From the NCBI RefSeq assembly GCF_037976825.1, contig NZ_CP150269.1:5159501-5223500 (forward strand): a stretch of 64,000 bases of DNA, given 5' to 3'. How positions within the stretch are numbered: position 1 is the stretch's first letter; every line of letters begins with the position of its first letter. This document shows, one piece after another, positions 26,130-33,945 of this stretch. Under the pieces are notes generated by a model that was not told the origin of the DNA, searched no databases, and saw only the letters and a list, made by a program, of their open reading frames with translations. The translations under genes were made by a program, and so were the position numbers. This DNA is from Paenibacillus sp. FSL K6-1330. GTDB taxonomy: Bacteria; Bacillota; Bacilli; Paenibacillales; Paenibacillaceae.

Positions 26130-26942
26130 ATGTGCATGGGTACGAGCATGGAACGAGAACAATGGGCCATTTTCTTGGCAGCGATCTGCGGACAGACCTA
26201 TACACAATTCACCAATACGGACGGCTCATTTGTCCTTCCGCTAAATTATTCGCTTTATGACACCATTGAGGCGAACTCCTTAATCAGCGTGTCCGAGCGC
26301 TTTGGGTTTATTCTAGAGTCACCGGATGAAATTATTATCGCCTTTCGGGGCACCAGTTCCACGACAAACTGGATCTCAGATGCCATCGCCTCCCAAAAAA
26401 ACTTCAAATATATTAAGGACTCTTCTCTCACACACCGCGGTTTCACTAACATATACGCCTCTGCTCGCGGCCAGATTATGTCGGCACTTAACCAACTTCC
26501 TACCCACAAGACACTGTTCATTACCGGCCACAGCCTTGGAGGAGCGCTCGCAACCTTATGCGCAGTCGATGTGGCCGCCAACACGGACCACCAATCCCCT
26601 TATGTGTTTACCTATGGGTCCCCTCGTGTGGGAGATCCCGATTTTGCCAAGGTCTTTGCCAAATATGTTCGAAGCAGCTGCCGCATTGCTAACCTGTTTG
26701 ACGTCGTAACGCACGCCCCGCCTCATATCTACAAGATGCCAAAACGAGAGAAGAAATTCTATTACAGCCATGTGCATACCCAATGGCCCTTGACCTTCCA
26801 GAATGGGTCGGTGAGCGGAAACCACGTGATCGGAAGTTATTATACGGAGCTTGCCAAGCTCCAGCCGCAATTTGCCGAACGCTTAAGTTCGACGAATCCC
26901 GAGTTCTGTCCGGTTGTAGAATCACCTTTGGAGAAGGTGTAA
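26130..26942 (+). CDS. Class 3 (Rhizomucor-type) lipase
   Basis: The protein has up to 270 residues and starts MCMGTSMEREQWAIFLAAIC; the second Met (MGTSMERE) may be the real start. The nucleophile elbow is FITGHSLGGALATL (GHSLGG), the oxyanion region is IIIAFRGTSSTTNWISD, and the catalytic Asp and His are in FTYGSPRVGD and later SGNHVIGSYYT. This is the lipase_3 fold. There is no signal peptide, so it is predicted cytoplasmic, unlike secreted fungal enzymes. It is a lone plus-strand gene with its own terminator. Natural ester substrate unknown. Confidence 0.9.
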   Translation: MCMGTSMEREQWAIFLAAICGQTYTQFTNTDGSFVLPLNYSLYDTIEANSLISVSERFGFILESPDEIIIAFRGTSSTTNWISDAIASQKNFKYIKDSSLTHRGFTNIYASARGQIMSALNQLPTHKTLFITGHSLGGALATLCAVDVAANTDHQSPYVFTYGSPRVGDPDFAKVFAKYVRSSCRIANLFDVVTHAPPHIYKMPKREKKFYYSHVHTQWPLTFQNGSVSGNHVIGSYYTELAKLQPQFAERLSSTNPEFCPVVESPLEKV

Positions 26943-26967
26943 GCCTATTTTTCGGATCATAAAAGAA

Positions 26968-27003
26968 AGCGGATTTCCCTGAGAAAGGAATCCGCTCTTT
27001 TAT
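26968..27003 (+). terminator. Terminator after the lipase gene (possibly bidirectional)
   Basis: The stem AGCGGATTTCC / GGAATCCGCT with one bulge runs into CTTTTATTT. It lies between convergent genes, the lipase and the PIG-L gene. Confidence 0.8.
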
Positions 27004-27025
27004 TTCTGATCTAACCAAGAATAGA

Positions 27026-27862
27026 TTACACATGAGTACCGGTTAACATCGGGAACAAAACCTTCATTTCAGCTTCATTCGGTCTTCTGCCATAATCAGC
27101 AATTTCGAAAGGCTCTGCATATTGTACGCTGGCTGCATGGTCTTGGCCATATTGCTTCGCAAGTGAAGGCAGCATTTCGTTCGAGACGCTCAGGAACCGA
27201 TCCCAATACTTCAGAATAAAGTCCCGCTTCTCTTCCCAGGTATTCGGTACCGCATCCAAGAAACCGCCCTGCCAAGGTGCAAACTCATAGAATTGGGAAG
27301 CGTGGGCATCACAGGCCAGCAATTTCTTCTCGATGACGCTTCCTGCATCGAAGACAATATCCGATTGATACGTCGCCCGTGCTGCATAATCCGGCATCAG
27401 CAGAAATATCGGCGATTTCTTCAATGACGGCACTTCAGGGACGGCATTAGGTACGTTCGCAACAAAATCTGCCGCATCCCGCACTACCTTCCCGACATTG
27501 CGGTTATCCACATGACCGGGACCGTCCGGATGGAACGTAATGACGATATCAGCCTCCCAGCCACGAATTTGACGGATCACTTCCTTGCGTACTTCGGGCG
27601 TTGGCATCAATTCGCCATCGGGAATAGGTAGAACGACGTATTCCAGTACCCCAAGACATTTTGCTGCCTCTTGCGCTTCTTGAATCCGACGTTCGACCAG
27701 CTGCTGCCCGCTCATTTCATGATGACCACAGCATCCATCGGTTAACGTTACGAACTTCACCCGATGCCCCATCTCCGCGTAAGCTGCCGAGATCGCGCCA
27801 GCATAGATTTCAGGTTCATCCGGATGCGCTGCAATGACAATCACATTGAGAATTTTAGACAT
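27026..27862 (-). CDS. PIG-L/LmbE-family deacetylase
   Basis: The ATG at 27862 follows AAGGAGG and gives 278 residues. The metal site begins IVIAAHPDEPEIYAGAISAA (AHPDExE) and the distal His is in FHPDGPGHVDN. The family removes acetyl groups from N-acetylglucosaminyl compounds such as bacillithiol precursors or glycolipids. This member is not clearly BshB1 or BshB2; its size and position beside a VOC gene do not fix the substrate. The two genes are 53 bases apart on the same strand. Confidence 0.85.
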   Translation of the reverse strand: MSKILNVIVIAAHPDEPEIYAGAISAAYAEMGHRVKFVTLTDGCCGHHEMSGQQLVERRIQEAQEAAKCLGVLEYVVLPIPDGELMPTPEVRKEVIRQIRGWEADIVITFHPDGPGHVDNRNVGKVVRDAADFVANVPNAVPEVPSLKKSPIFLLMPDYAARATYQSDIVFDAGSVIEKKLLACDAHASQFYEFAPWQGGFLDAVPNTWEEKRDFILKYWDRFLSVSNEMLPSLAKQYGQDHAASVQYAEPFEIADYGRRPNEAEMKVLFPMLTGTHV

Positions 27863-27915
27863 CTGCTGCTTCCTCCTTGTAGTTTCTTGAATATACGATC
27901 GATATGATATACCGA

Positions 27916-28338
27916 TTACTTCGTCCGTTTCATCAATGGATGATCTTCCTTCAACTCCAGCAAATCCCACAGGTTCCCGTATAAATCCTTGAATACCGCC
28001 ACCATGCCGTAATCCGCTTCTTTGGGCTCTCTTACAAACTCAATTCCCCGCGATACCATTTCACGGTAATCTCTCCAGAAATCATCCGTGTTTAAGAATA
28101 GGAACACCCTGCCGCCCGACTGGTTGCCTATAAATGGCTCTTGCTCCGGCTTGGACGCCTTGGCAAGCAATATTGTCGTGCCAGCCGATCCGGGAGGTGC
28201 TACGACCACCCAACGTTTATCTTGTTCAGGCTGGTATGTATCTTCAATCAAGGTGAAATTCAGCTTTTCGGTATAAAATGCGATAGCCTCATCATAGTCC
28301 TTCACGACTAAGGCGATATGGACAATGGATTGGATCAT
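27916..28338 (-). CDS. VOC (glyoxalase/bleomycin-resistance) family protein
   Basis: The ATG at 28338 follows GGAGGGGGAGAAC and gives 140 residues: MIQSIVHIALVVKDYDEAIA then FYTEKLNFTLIED with the betaalphabetabetabeta repeats of the VOC fold. Metal-binding residues His (HIALVV) and Glu (LLELKED) are plausible. GRVFLFLNTDDFWRDYREM and DLYGNLWDLLEL complete the second module. It could be a glyoxalase-like enzyme or binding protein. A truncated relative sits just upstream (28339-28555), suggesting past duplication. Confidence 0.85.
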   Translation of the reverse strand: MIQSIVHIALVVKDYDEAIAFYTEKLNFTLIEDTYQPEQDKRWVVVAPPGSAGTTILLAKASKPEQEPFIGNQSGGRVFLFLNTDDFWRDYREMVSRGIEFVREPKEADYGMVAVFKDLYGNLWDLLELKEDHPLMKRTK

Positions 28339-28555
28339 GTTCTCTCCCCCTCCGATATGATTGTTCAATTCTTGTACGATCCTCATGAAGTTCCCGTCCG
28401 GGAGCTGTACATCTCCCATAAGGACCGAATCCGAAAGGTACACTCAGAAGCCTCGTATACCACCATTCTACCGCTTTTTCCATATGGTTAACATGAATAA
28501 AAACGGAAGCTATCTTTTTCTGAATTAACGGGTCAATTAGGTTGAAGCTGCTCAA
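28339..28555 (-). pseudogene. Truncated, frameshifted VOC-family remnant
   Basis: The minus strand encodes QKKIASVFIHVNHMEKAVEW then WYTRLL, the first beta-alpha unit of a VOC protein, and then loses frame; the neighbouring frame continues SVLMGDVQLPDGNFMRIVQE. Only about a third of a normal gene remains, ending at the ribosome site of the intact VOC gene. It overlaps the end of the lipoprotein gene upstream. Confidence 0.6.
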
Positions 28556-29063
28556 CCGAGTTAGCGGACTGAATTAATTCTTGCTTATCTAACTTAGGCT
28601 GGCCTTCATTAAGAAAATATACAAATCTATACGTTAAGCCGTTATTTCTCCACCACAATGATTGATCATCATCATCTTCTTCATAATATCCTTGAATGCC
28701 ATGATCCAGAGCGTGGCTTACTTTCCCTCTCGCAATGGATTGTTCACTGTATATCTGGTCAGTCTCATCATAAGTAATGATTAAATTATAAAGCTGCTGT
28801 TTATTAGTATTCCTATGGTGATATACCACTTCCTGAAATTTCCCTTGCTTGGTTTCATACGATTCCAAAGAAGCGGTTTCTTCTGTTACATCAATTGGGA
28901 TGTATGTTGGAATCTCCGGGGTAAATTCCAGTTTGGATTCAATAAGCTCAACCGGCTGCTCAGTTAAATACATATAATTTGTAGTTGAACCTTCAGAGTT
29001 GGTCTTACATGATGTAATAACAATCAACACAAAAAAGATTAGAACGCGTTTTGCTACTTTCAT
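28533..29063 (-). CDS. Lipoprotein with DUF4367-like domain
   Basis: The ATG at 29063 follows GGAGGGGCTC. The 176-residue precursor has the signal MKVAKRVLIFFVLIVITSC with lipobox ITSC. The mature part EFTPEIPTYIPIDVTEETAS, then YHHRNTNKQQLYNLIITYDE, and LWWRNNGLTYRFVYFLNEGQ is typical of DUF4367, an extracellular domain in Firmicute anti-sigma-like or lipid-anchored proteins. Function unknown. The last residues are followed immediately by the VOC remnant. Confidence 0.7.
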   Translation of the reverse strand: MKVAKRVLIFFVLIVITSCKTNSEGSTTNYMYLTEQPVELIESKLEFTPEIPTYIPIDVTEETASLESYETKQGKFQEVVYHHRNTNKQQLYNLIITYDETDQIYSEQSIARGKVSHALDHGIQGYYEEDDDDQSLWWRNNGLTYRFVYFLNEGQPKLDKQELIQSANSVEQLQPN

Positions 29064-29160
29064 GAGCCCCTCCAGATTGAGATTGGCATTAACGATTCAT
29101 TAAACCGGCTCCTAGAACGGAACGCATGGTTGCTATTAGTTTCAGCTCAACTAGTCTTTC

Positions 29161-29709
29161 CTACAACTGTTTACCTTCAAAGAACTCTTTTTCAAGAATG
29201 GAGTAATAGAACTGATCCGTCCACTCTCCCTTCCAAAAAAGCTCTTCTTTAAAAACAGCTTCTTGGGTCATACCGATATGCTCCATAAGAGCTGCAGATC
29301 GAGCATTTTGCGAATTGCACATACCAACCACTTTATGCGCGTGCAGTTGTTCAAAAGCAAATTTCAAAAGGAGCTTAGCAGCCTCACTTCCGTATCCCTG
29401 TCCGCAATGTTGAGGAAGGATCGCAAATCCCAATTCCCAACTCTTCCTGTAGTCGATATAACTCCACACTTGAGCAAGTCCGATTGGAGTTCTATTCCGA
29501 TCATTCACTAAACGAACGATAAAATCATAGCTTGTTGTTTCGCTTCCCTCATTGATTTTGTCCAGATAGTTGCTTCGAACAACTTGTTCGTCGGACGGTA
29601 CTGATTCTTCAAACTGCCATAAATCTCGATCGCATTCAATCCTGCATATAAAATCCAAGTCATCGTTTGTGATTCTAGATAAGATTACGTGTTCTCCATA
29701 GATCTCCAT
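29161..29709 (-). CDS. GNAT acetyltransferase, RimJ/RimL type
   Basis: The ATG at 29709 gives 182 residues beginning MEIYGEHVILSRITNDDLDF. The acetyl-CoA site is ELGFAILPQHCGQGYGSEAA, and the C-terminal NARSAALMEHIGMTQEAVFK matches RimJ/RimL-like acetyltransferases. In-frame GTG starts upstream would place the beginning inside the terminator hairpin at 29751-29790, so I reject them. Substrate unknown. Confidence 0.85.
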   Translation of the reverse strand: MEIYGEHVILSRITNDDLDFICRIECDRDLWQFEESVPSDEQVVRSNYLDKINEGSETTSYDFIVRLVNDRNRTPIGLAQVWSYIDYRKSWELGFAILPQHCGQGYGSEAAKLLLKFAFEQLHAHKVVGMCNSQNARSAALMEHIGMTQEAVFKEELFWKGEWTDQFYYSILEKEFFEGKQL

Positions 29710-29750
29710 TGGCTTGGATGGTTTATTCCCTTCTAAGTCATTCAGGAACG

Positions 29751-29790
29751 AAAAACCCACCTTCGGCGCTTAACCTTTGGGTGGGTTTTT
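29751..29790. terminator. Bidirectional intrinsic terminator
   Basis: A perfect eleven-base-pair inverted repeat AAAAACCCACC / GGTGGGTTTTT gives T tracts on both strands. On the minus strand it lies upstream of the GNAT start and so closes the transcript from 30.4 kb. Confidence 0.85.
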
Positions 29791-29968
29791 ACTTTTTCTT
29801 GTTGTTATTATTAATGTATGTTAAAAGAGCAAGAATGAACGATCCAAACAGAAACATCGAGCGTTGGAGTCAGCTTCACAGCTGCAAAGCCCTCCTCTGT
29901 TTCGATCAATTCCCCAACGAAATAGGCATGCATTTTATATTCGGCCAGAAGTAACCTTTTATCATCAC

Positions 29969-30061
29969 TTAAATTGAATTGAATAAGTGTTCCTGCGCAT
30001 CTTGCTCTGTTTTATATTGCTCTACCAACATGCCGACGATGACAAGTATGCGTATGATCAT
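29969..30061 (-). CDS. Possible 30-residue ORF coupled by ATGA
   Basis: An ATG overlapping the TGA stop of the DUF6508-like gene (ATGA) opens a 30-residue frame, MIIRILVIVGMLVEQYKTEQ and onward, with a hydrophobic start and charged end. A second overlapping frame further along (about 29811-29974) encodes HAYFVGELIETEEGFAAVKL. One of these could be a remnant of a longer gene. The evidence is positional only. Confidence 0.25.
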   Translation of the reverse strand: MIIRILVIVGMLVEQYKTEQDAQEHLFNSI

Positions 30062-30456
30062 GATAACGTGCCCTTTAATTCTCTCAGTCTTAACAAAATT
30101 TGAGCTGCATGCCCTTTTATACATACGCTGATAAATAACCCTTCGTTAAATCGATCCCCGCGAATATAACTGGTCATTAATTTTCTAAGGGTTTCCAGAT
30201 CGGCGTTCATGATGCTGGTATCCATATTGTTATCTAAGTTCCTATAGATCTCGTTCTCCATTAACCAGTCGCTCCAGTTAAATACCATTAAGAAGCCGAC
30301 ATCATCTAACGCTTTACGAAAACTTCCAATTTTCTCACTTTCGCACATGTATCCATTTACTTCATGGTAAAAAACGGACCCAGGATCCTGGAAATATTCG
30401 AGGAATTGGAGTAATCGATCCACGTCTGCGGAGGTTAAGTCTGCGTCATACGGCAT
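30058..30456 (-). CDS. DUF6508-like protein
   Basis: The 132-residue protein begins MPYDADLTSADVDRLLQFLE and has DLETLRKLMTSYIRGDRFNE and GLFISVCIKGHAAQILLRLR. This layout, a helical start, an aromatic middle and a C-terminal RGxRFxxG motif followed by a helix ending LxRLxEL, is that of DUF6508 proteins. The start follows GAGGTGA. Function unknown. It lies downstream of a methyltransferase gene. Confidence 0.6.
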   Translation of the reverse strand: MPYDADLTSADVDRLLQFLEYFQDPGSVFYHEVNGYMCESEKIGSFRKALDDVGFLMVFNWSDWLMENEIYRNLDNNMDTSIMNADLETLRKLMTSYIRGDRFNEGLFISVCIKGHAAQILLRLRELKGTLS

Positions 30457-30538
30457 TCAATCACCTCACTGATTCTAATTAATCCCTGCACAGGGTTCCC
30501 ACGCACCTATGGATCCCCCCCTGAGAGCACTAGTTCTA

Positions 30539-31306
30539 CTAGCGCCCTATCGGAGCTTTCCTAGCCTCGAATGTAATCATCTGATCCGCTTTAACGGGTT
30601 TATTCAACCATGCATAGTCAGCCGATTTCGTGATCTCTTCATAACCCTGCTTCTCTAGCATGAGTTCAAATTCGTGATATCCATACCAACTTAGAGGAAA
30701 CCGTTGCAGCTCGGTCTGAATCAGATTCCCTTCCTTCCACTTTTCATATTTCATAATCGACACAGTATTCTGCTCCAGCAGATTCATTTCCGTGATTCTT
30801 TCTTCTAATATGATCACTTCATGATCAGAAGTTTCCCAAGTTCTAGTAGAGGCATGATTCGCTTCGATATCAGTAGGAATAAACAAATCCATAATTAATC
30901 TGCCACCAGGTTTCAGATGAGAATAAAAATGATGCAGTGCCGCGACTGCCTGCTCCCGACCCTCCACTAATTGGAAAGATCCGGCGGGAATGATAATGGC
31001 TTCATATGAATCCGTCAATGCAAAGTTATGCATTTCGTCTTCATACAGTTTAGTTGCAAGACCCAATTCCTCGACTCGTCTTCTGCAAGAATCCAGCATG
31101 GCTGCTGAGTTATCGACACCTTCCATATCGATCCCCGCTTGAAGCAACGGAATTAACACCCTGCCTGATCCACAGCCGACTTCCAGGACTTTTCCTTTTA
31201 CGTCCTTCAGACGCTCTAAATAATACTCCACGTCGCCAAACGAGAAACCTAATGGTTTACTCAGATCATACACTTCCGTACACAGCTCTCCGTACAAACT
31301 ATACAT
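30539..31306 (-). CDS. Class I SAM-dependent methyltransferase
   Basis: The 255-residue protein starts MYSLYGELCTEVYDLSKPLG, has motif I KVLEVGCGSGRVLIPLLQAG, the acidic loop MEGVDNSAAMLD, motif IV EAIIIPAGSFQLVEGREQ and LKPGGRLIMDLF. This is the generic type-11/25 family; GSFQLV suggests the subgroup close to small-molecule N- or O-methyltransferases. The substrate is unknown. It is the sixth class I methyltransferase in the first 31 kb. Confidence 0.87.
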   Translation of the reverse strand: MYSLYGELCTEVYDLSKPLGFSFGDVEYYLERLKDVKGKVLEVGCGSGRVLIPLLQAGIDMEGVDNSAAMLDSCRRRVEELGLATKLYEDEMHNFALTDSYEAIIIPAGSFQLVEGREQAVAALHHFYSHLKPGGRLIMDLFIPTDIEANHASTRTWETSDHEVIILEERITEMNLLEQNTVSIMKYEKWKEGNLIQTELQRFPLSWYGYHEFELMLEKQGYEEITKSADYAWLNKPVKADQMITFEARKAPIGR

Positions 31307-31368
31307 AGGATAAAACTCTCCAATCTATATGTATTTTTTCGCTGTTAATGCCCTCTAAATCAGTATCA

Positions 31369-32292
31369 TTACACTTCTCTTTTCTCATCCGGTCGATAGA
31401 GGATTCTTTGGTAATCCCAATCTTTAGTATCCATATCGCCTAGATACATTCTCTCATGCTCAGGTACTCGTTCATATTTCTCTCTAAGTTTTTCTCTGTA
31501 AAACTCGATGGGATTTTCTAAATATGAATAATAAGCATCCCTGCATTCTTCGAGCGCTGTTTTCTCTCCATTCAGTTTCTTGTGAAGATCCATGAATTCC
31601 TTATGTTTCTCCTCGATCTCTGCCGCATACAGCGGTTCAGATAATGTAACCTCTCCAAGTCCGGCCATGCGAATAGGCAATTCCCTATCAAAGGTAGTAA
31701 ACAAAGTCCCGTCCTGAAACCAAACGTTTGCTTCGTCAAGATGGCACTGGACGTCTTGAGGCAGGTTGTAGATCATGACTTGACCGTCCTGGTAAACATT
31801 CAGATGAACTAAATAGTTCGCACCTTCGTATTTCATGAAAATGTTGAAGCCGTCACCCTCCACCGTCTGATAGAACAGTTCGCTTTTTACATAAAAATCA
31901 GTGGGACGGGGGGAATGGGCCACTCTTCTGGCTTCCCATTGCTTCTGCTCCCGCTCTGAAATTTCATATATATTCACGAATTCCGGATTCAAGAGCCGAA
32001 TGGTCTGCTCAATGTGCTCATAGTAGCTTTCTTGATTAAATCTCCAGTTCGCTTCCTTCACTTGGAACGCACCCAGGCCATGTATAGACAGATTTTGGCC
32101 AACCGGTACGACAGGCGTCAGCCAGTTGGAGTCGATCTTGTTTTTTAAGCCTTTAAGGTCAACAAGTTCCCAGCAATTCGTCATGCCATCATCATAAATA
32201 TCTACATCAATATAAAAGTACTGCCCTCCGTTGCAAATCATCCCCGGGATGGTTGTACCTTCAACGATTTTGGATCTTCTAATTGTTTTTAT
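31369..32292 (-). CDS. Uncharacterised protein (about 307 residues)
   Basis: I do not recognise this family. The protein is acidic and soluble, with beta-rich segments (GQYFYIDVDIYDDGMTNCWE, FNIFMKYEGANYLVHLNVYQ) and a long charged C-terminal helix region (EIEEKHKEFMDLHKKLNGEK). Two modules may repeat, each a beta sheet around an acidic YxDGxxxxW/Y pattern. The listed GTG at 32301 has no ribosome site, while an in-frame ATA at 32292 lies six bases after AAGGTG; I prefer the latter, with caution. Confidence 0.6.
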   Translation of the reverse strand: MKTIRRSKIVEGTTIPGMICNGGQYFYIDVDIYDDGMTNCWELVDLKGLKNKIDSNWLTPVVPVGQNLSIHGLGAFQVKEANWRFNQESYYEHIEQTIRLLNPEFVNIYEISEREQKQWEARRVAHSPRPTDFYVKSELFYQTVEGDGFNIFMKYEGANYLVHLNVYQDGQVMIYNLPQDVQCHLDEANVWFQDGTLFTTFDRELPIRMAGLGEVTLSEPLYAAEIEEKHKEFMDLHKKLNGEKTALEECRDAYYSYLENPIEFYREKLREKYERVPEHERMYLGDMDTKDWDYQRILYRPDEKREV

Positions 32293-32599
32293 AGCAATCA
32301 CCTTTTCGATTATAGTTAATGATGCTTCCGTCTATTGCGAGCCTGGTGGCTAAACAGGATCGTAAAGTTTGAACCTGTAATCCGCATGTTAGGTGAAGCG
32401 ATTAGAATCTATTTCTTTAGAGGCATTCCTTACATCATATAAGAGAGCCACAGGAAGAACTATACCATTTATATTTATAAACAATCTCTACCTAAAACGA
32501 TTCCCAAGGCACATTCAAGACCCTGTTGTTCTTCTTCGCATCGTAGCGAATGGAGTCATATTTAACGCTTGGGTTTTTAATCGATAATGATTGATTGAT

Positions 32600-33025
32600 C
32601 TATATACCTAATATGCTAATGACCTTGTGATTCTGCAGTTGAAGCGCGATCCAGTCCACGAATTCCTGCATGAGCCGGATTAATTGATCCATATTCTCTT
32701 CCAGGGCCTCGATAAAATCCGTTTCAGACGAAGTAAATATGAAGCCAATATGCTCCTTCAACTCCTCCGCTTGGGGACTGCCTTTCAAGAAAATCAGGGT
32801 TTCTTCAAGTCTGTTCACGATCCGCCTCCATCTTTCTGCATCCAATTCATTGAATGCATAGTGGTCGTACGGTTCATATTCTTTTTCAACGGCGCTTTCC
32901 AGGTAACCGAAAGTCTCTTCATCCATATAGATCGAATCCACGTTCCAGCACCGATTCCGGTAAGGCCCCGGCAATACCTCTATGTAACATGAACCTTCCA
33001 GCTCATCCAGCCTGTATATTTTCAT
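32600..33025 (-). CDS. Uncharacterised acidic protein (141 residues)
   Basis: The protein begins MKIYRLDELEGSCYIEVLPG and continues with an acidic, Trp/Tyr-rich middle (YDHYAFNELDAERWRRIVNR) and a helical C-terminus (EENMDQLIRLMQEFVDWIAL). The start follows AAGAAGGAT. No signal, no membrane segment and no family I can name. The 300-base gap upstream (32302-32599) holds only a 30-codon minus-strand fragment ending at 32492 (SIRYDAKKNNRVLNVPWESF) that may be a gene remnant. Confidence 0.6.
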   Translation of the reverse strand: MKIYRLDELEGSCYIEVLPGPYRNRCWNVDSIYMDEETFGYLESAVEKEYEPYDHYAFNELDAERWRRIVNRLEETLIFLKGSPQAEELKEHIGFIFTSSETDFIEALEENMDQLIRLMQEFVDWIALQLQNHKVISILGI

Positions 33026-33161
33026 AATACCATCCTTCTTGTTCCTAACATTCTCATTCTATATTACATCCTCATTTCCGTTTGGTAAAAATAGCAAAAG
33101 GACTCCCCCGGCTCATGAAAATCATGGCAACAGGAAGTCCCCTATGTGTAGTGCGTTTAAG

Positions 33162-33638
33162 CTACGCTCTTAAAAAGGCAATGTAATCCGTTATGATCCC
33201 CTTGTGTCCTAGATGCCGGAGCATTGTAGTGATATTGCCTCTATGATATGTTCCATGATTTACGACCTGCTGGAGAATCTCCGAAATCGAATTTTGAAAT
33301 GCTTCCCCCGCAGTGTTGTGATAAGTCACAACCTTCCCCATATCGTGAGCCGACGTTAAATATTCACGATGCTCGGTTTGGAGCTGGCTCATGTATTGAC
33401 GAGCTGCTTCCATATTTGCAAATGGTCTCGCGACAAGCGACGGAGGACTTTCCTCCTTGATTCGGGCAAACCAAACTTCCTCCGCAGCTGCAAGGTGACC
33501 GAGGACTTCCGCGATGGAGTTGAAGCCCAGATTCACTTCCTGGAGAAACACGCCTTCCGGCAAGGATTGCAAATGATTCAAAACTCTTTCGTTCGCCCAC
33601 ATGTGATAGTCGTACAATTGAAGATACGGTTTGTTCAT
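33162..33638 (-). CDS. DinB-family protein
   Basis: The ATG at 33638 follows GAGAGGAGAG and gives 158 residues. The four-helix DinB fold is visible: YDYHMWANERVLNHLQSLPE, EVLGHLAAAEEVWFARI and VVNHGTYHRGNITTMLRHLG. His residues in the first helix, and in HGTYHRG, form the expected metal triad. DinB-like proteins include bacillithiol-dependent transferases and thiol-related enzymes; the reaction here is not known. Confidence 0.88.
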   Translation of the reverse strand: MNKPYLQLYDYHMWANERVLNHLQSLPEGVFLQEVNLGFNSIAEVLGHLAAAEEVWFARIKEESPPSLVARPFANMEAARQYMSQLQTEHREYLTSAHDMGKVVTYHNTAGEAFQNSISEILQQVVNHGTYHRGNITTMLRHLGHKGIITDYIAFLRA

Positions 33639-33896
33639 TCTGCTCTCTCCTCTCTTGATCGCTTTATCGGTCGATTGGAATGCACGATATCCTAATACAA
33701 CATCGATCCCGTCGAAAAAGCCCCCGGATTCTACACACGATATGAGCACAGCAATTGGCTTATATATGGGTATTCTCCATTGGATTCGGTTATCCTTTTT
33801 TCAACGCGTTCAGCACCCCATCCACCTCTCATTCTGCAGGTTGGTGGTGCTGCAGGCTTCCCCTCCGTCGAAGCCGCCAAGAGAGTCTGCGGTCGA

Positions 33897-33928
33897 GGGG
33901 CTGGTTGGGAAGCCCGTTGTCCAGCCCC
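33897..33928 (-). terminator. Hairpin after the GH3 gene
   Basis: A perfect eight-base-pair stem GGGGCTGG / CCAGCCCC lies 18 bases after the GH3 stop. It has no T tract, so a role as terminator or 3' stabiliser is only likely. Confidence 0.5.
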
Positions 33929-33945
33929 ATTGGACCTTGTGATTC

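Noticed and set aside
29700..29760. A GTG start for the 29.2-kb GNAT gene inside a hairpin
   Set aside because: The codon lies in the stem of a bidirectional terminator; the downstream ATG fits the family length.
30505..30545. A stretch resembling a cloning-vector multiple cloning site (GGATCCCCCC and ACTAGTTCTA)
   Set aside because: Only short fragments match and the order and context are those of a genome; coincidence is more likely than vector contamination.
32490..32585. A 30-codon minus-strand fragment with a protein-like composition
   Set aside because: No start codon and no recognisable family; noted only as a possible remnant.
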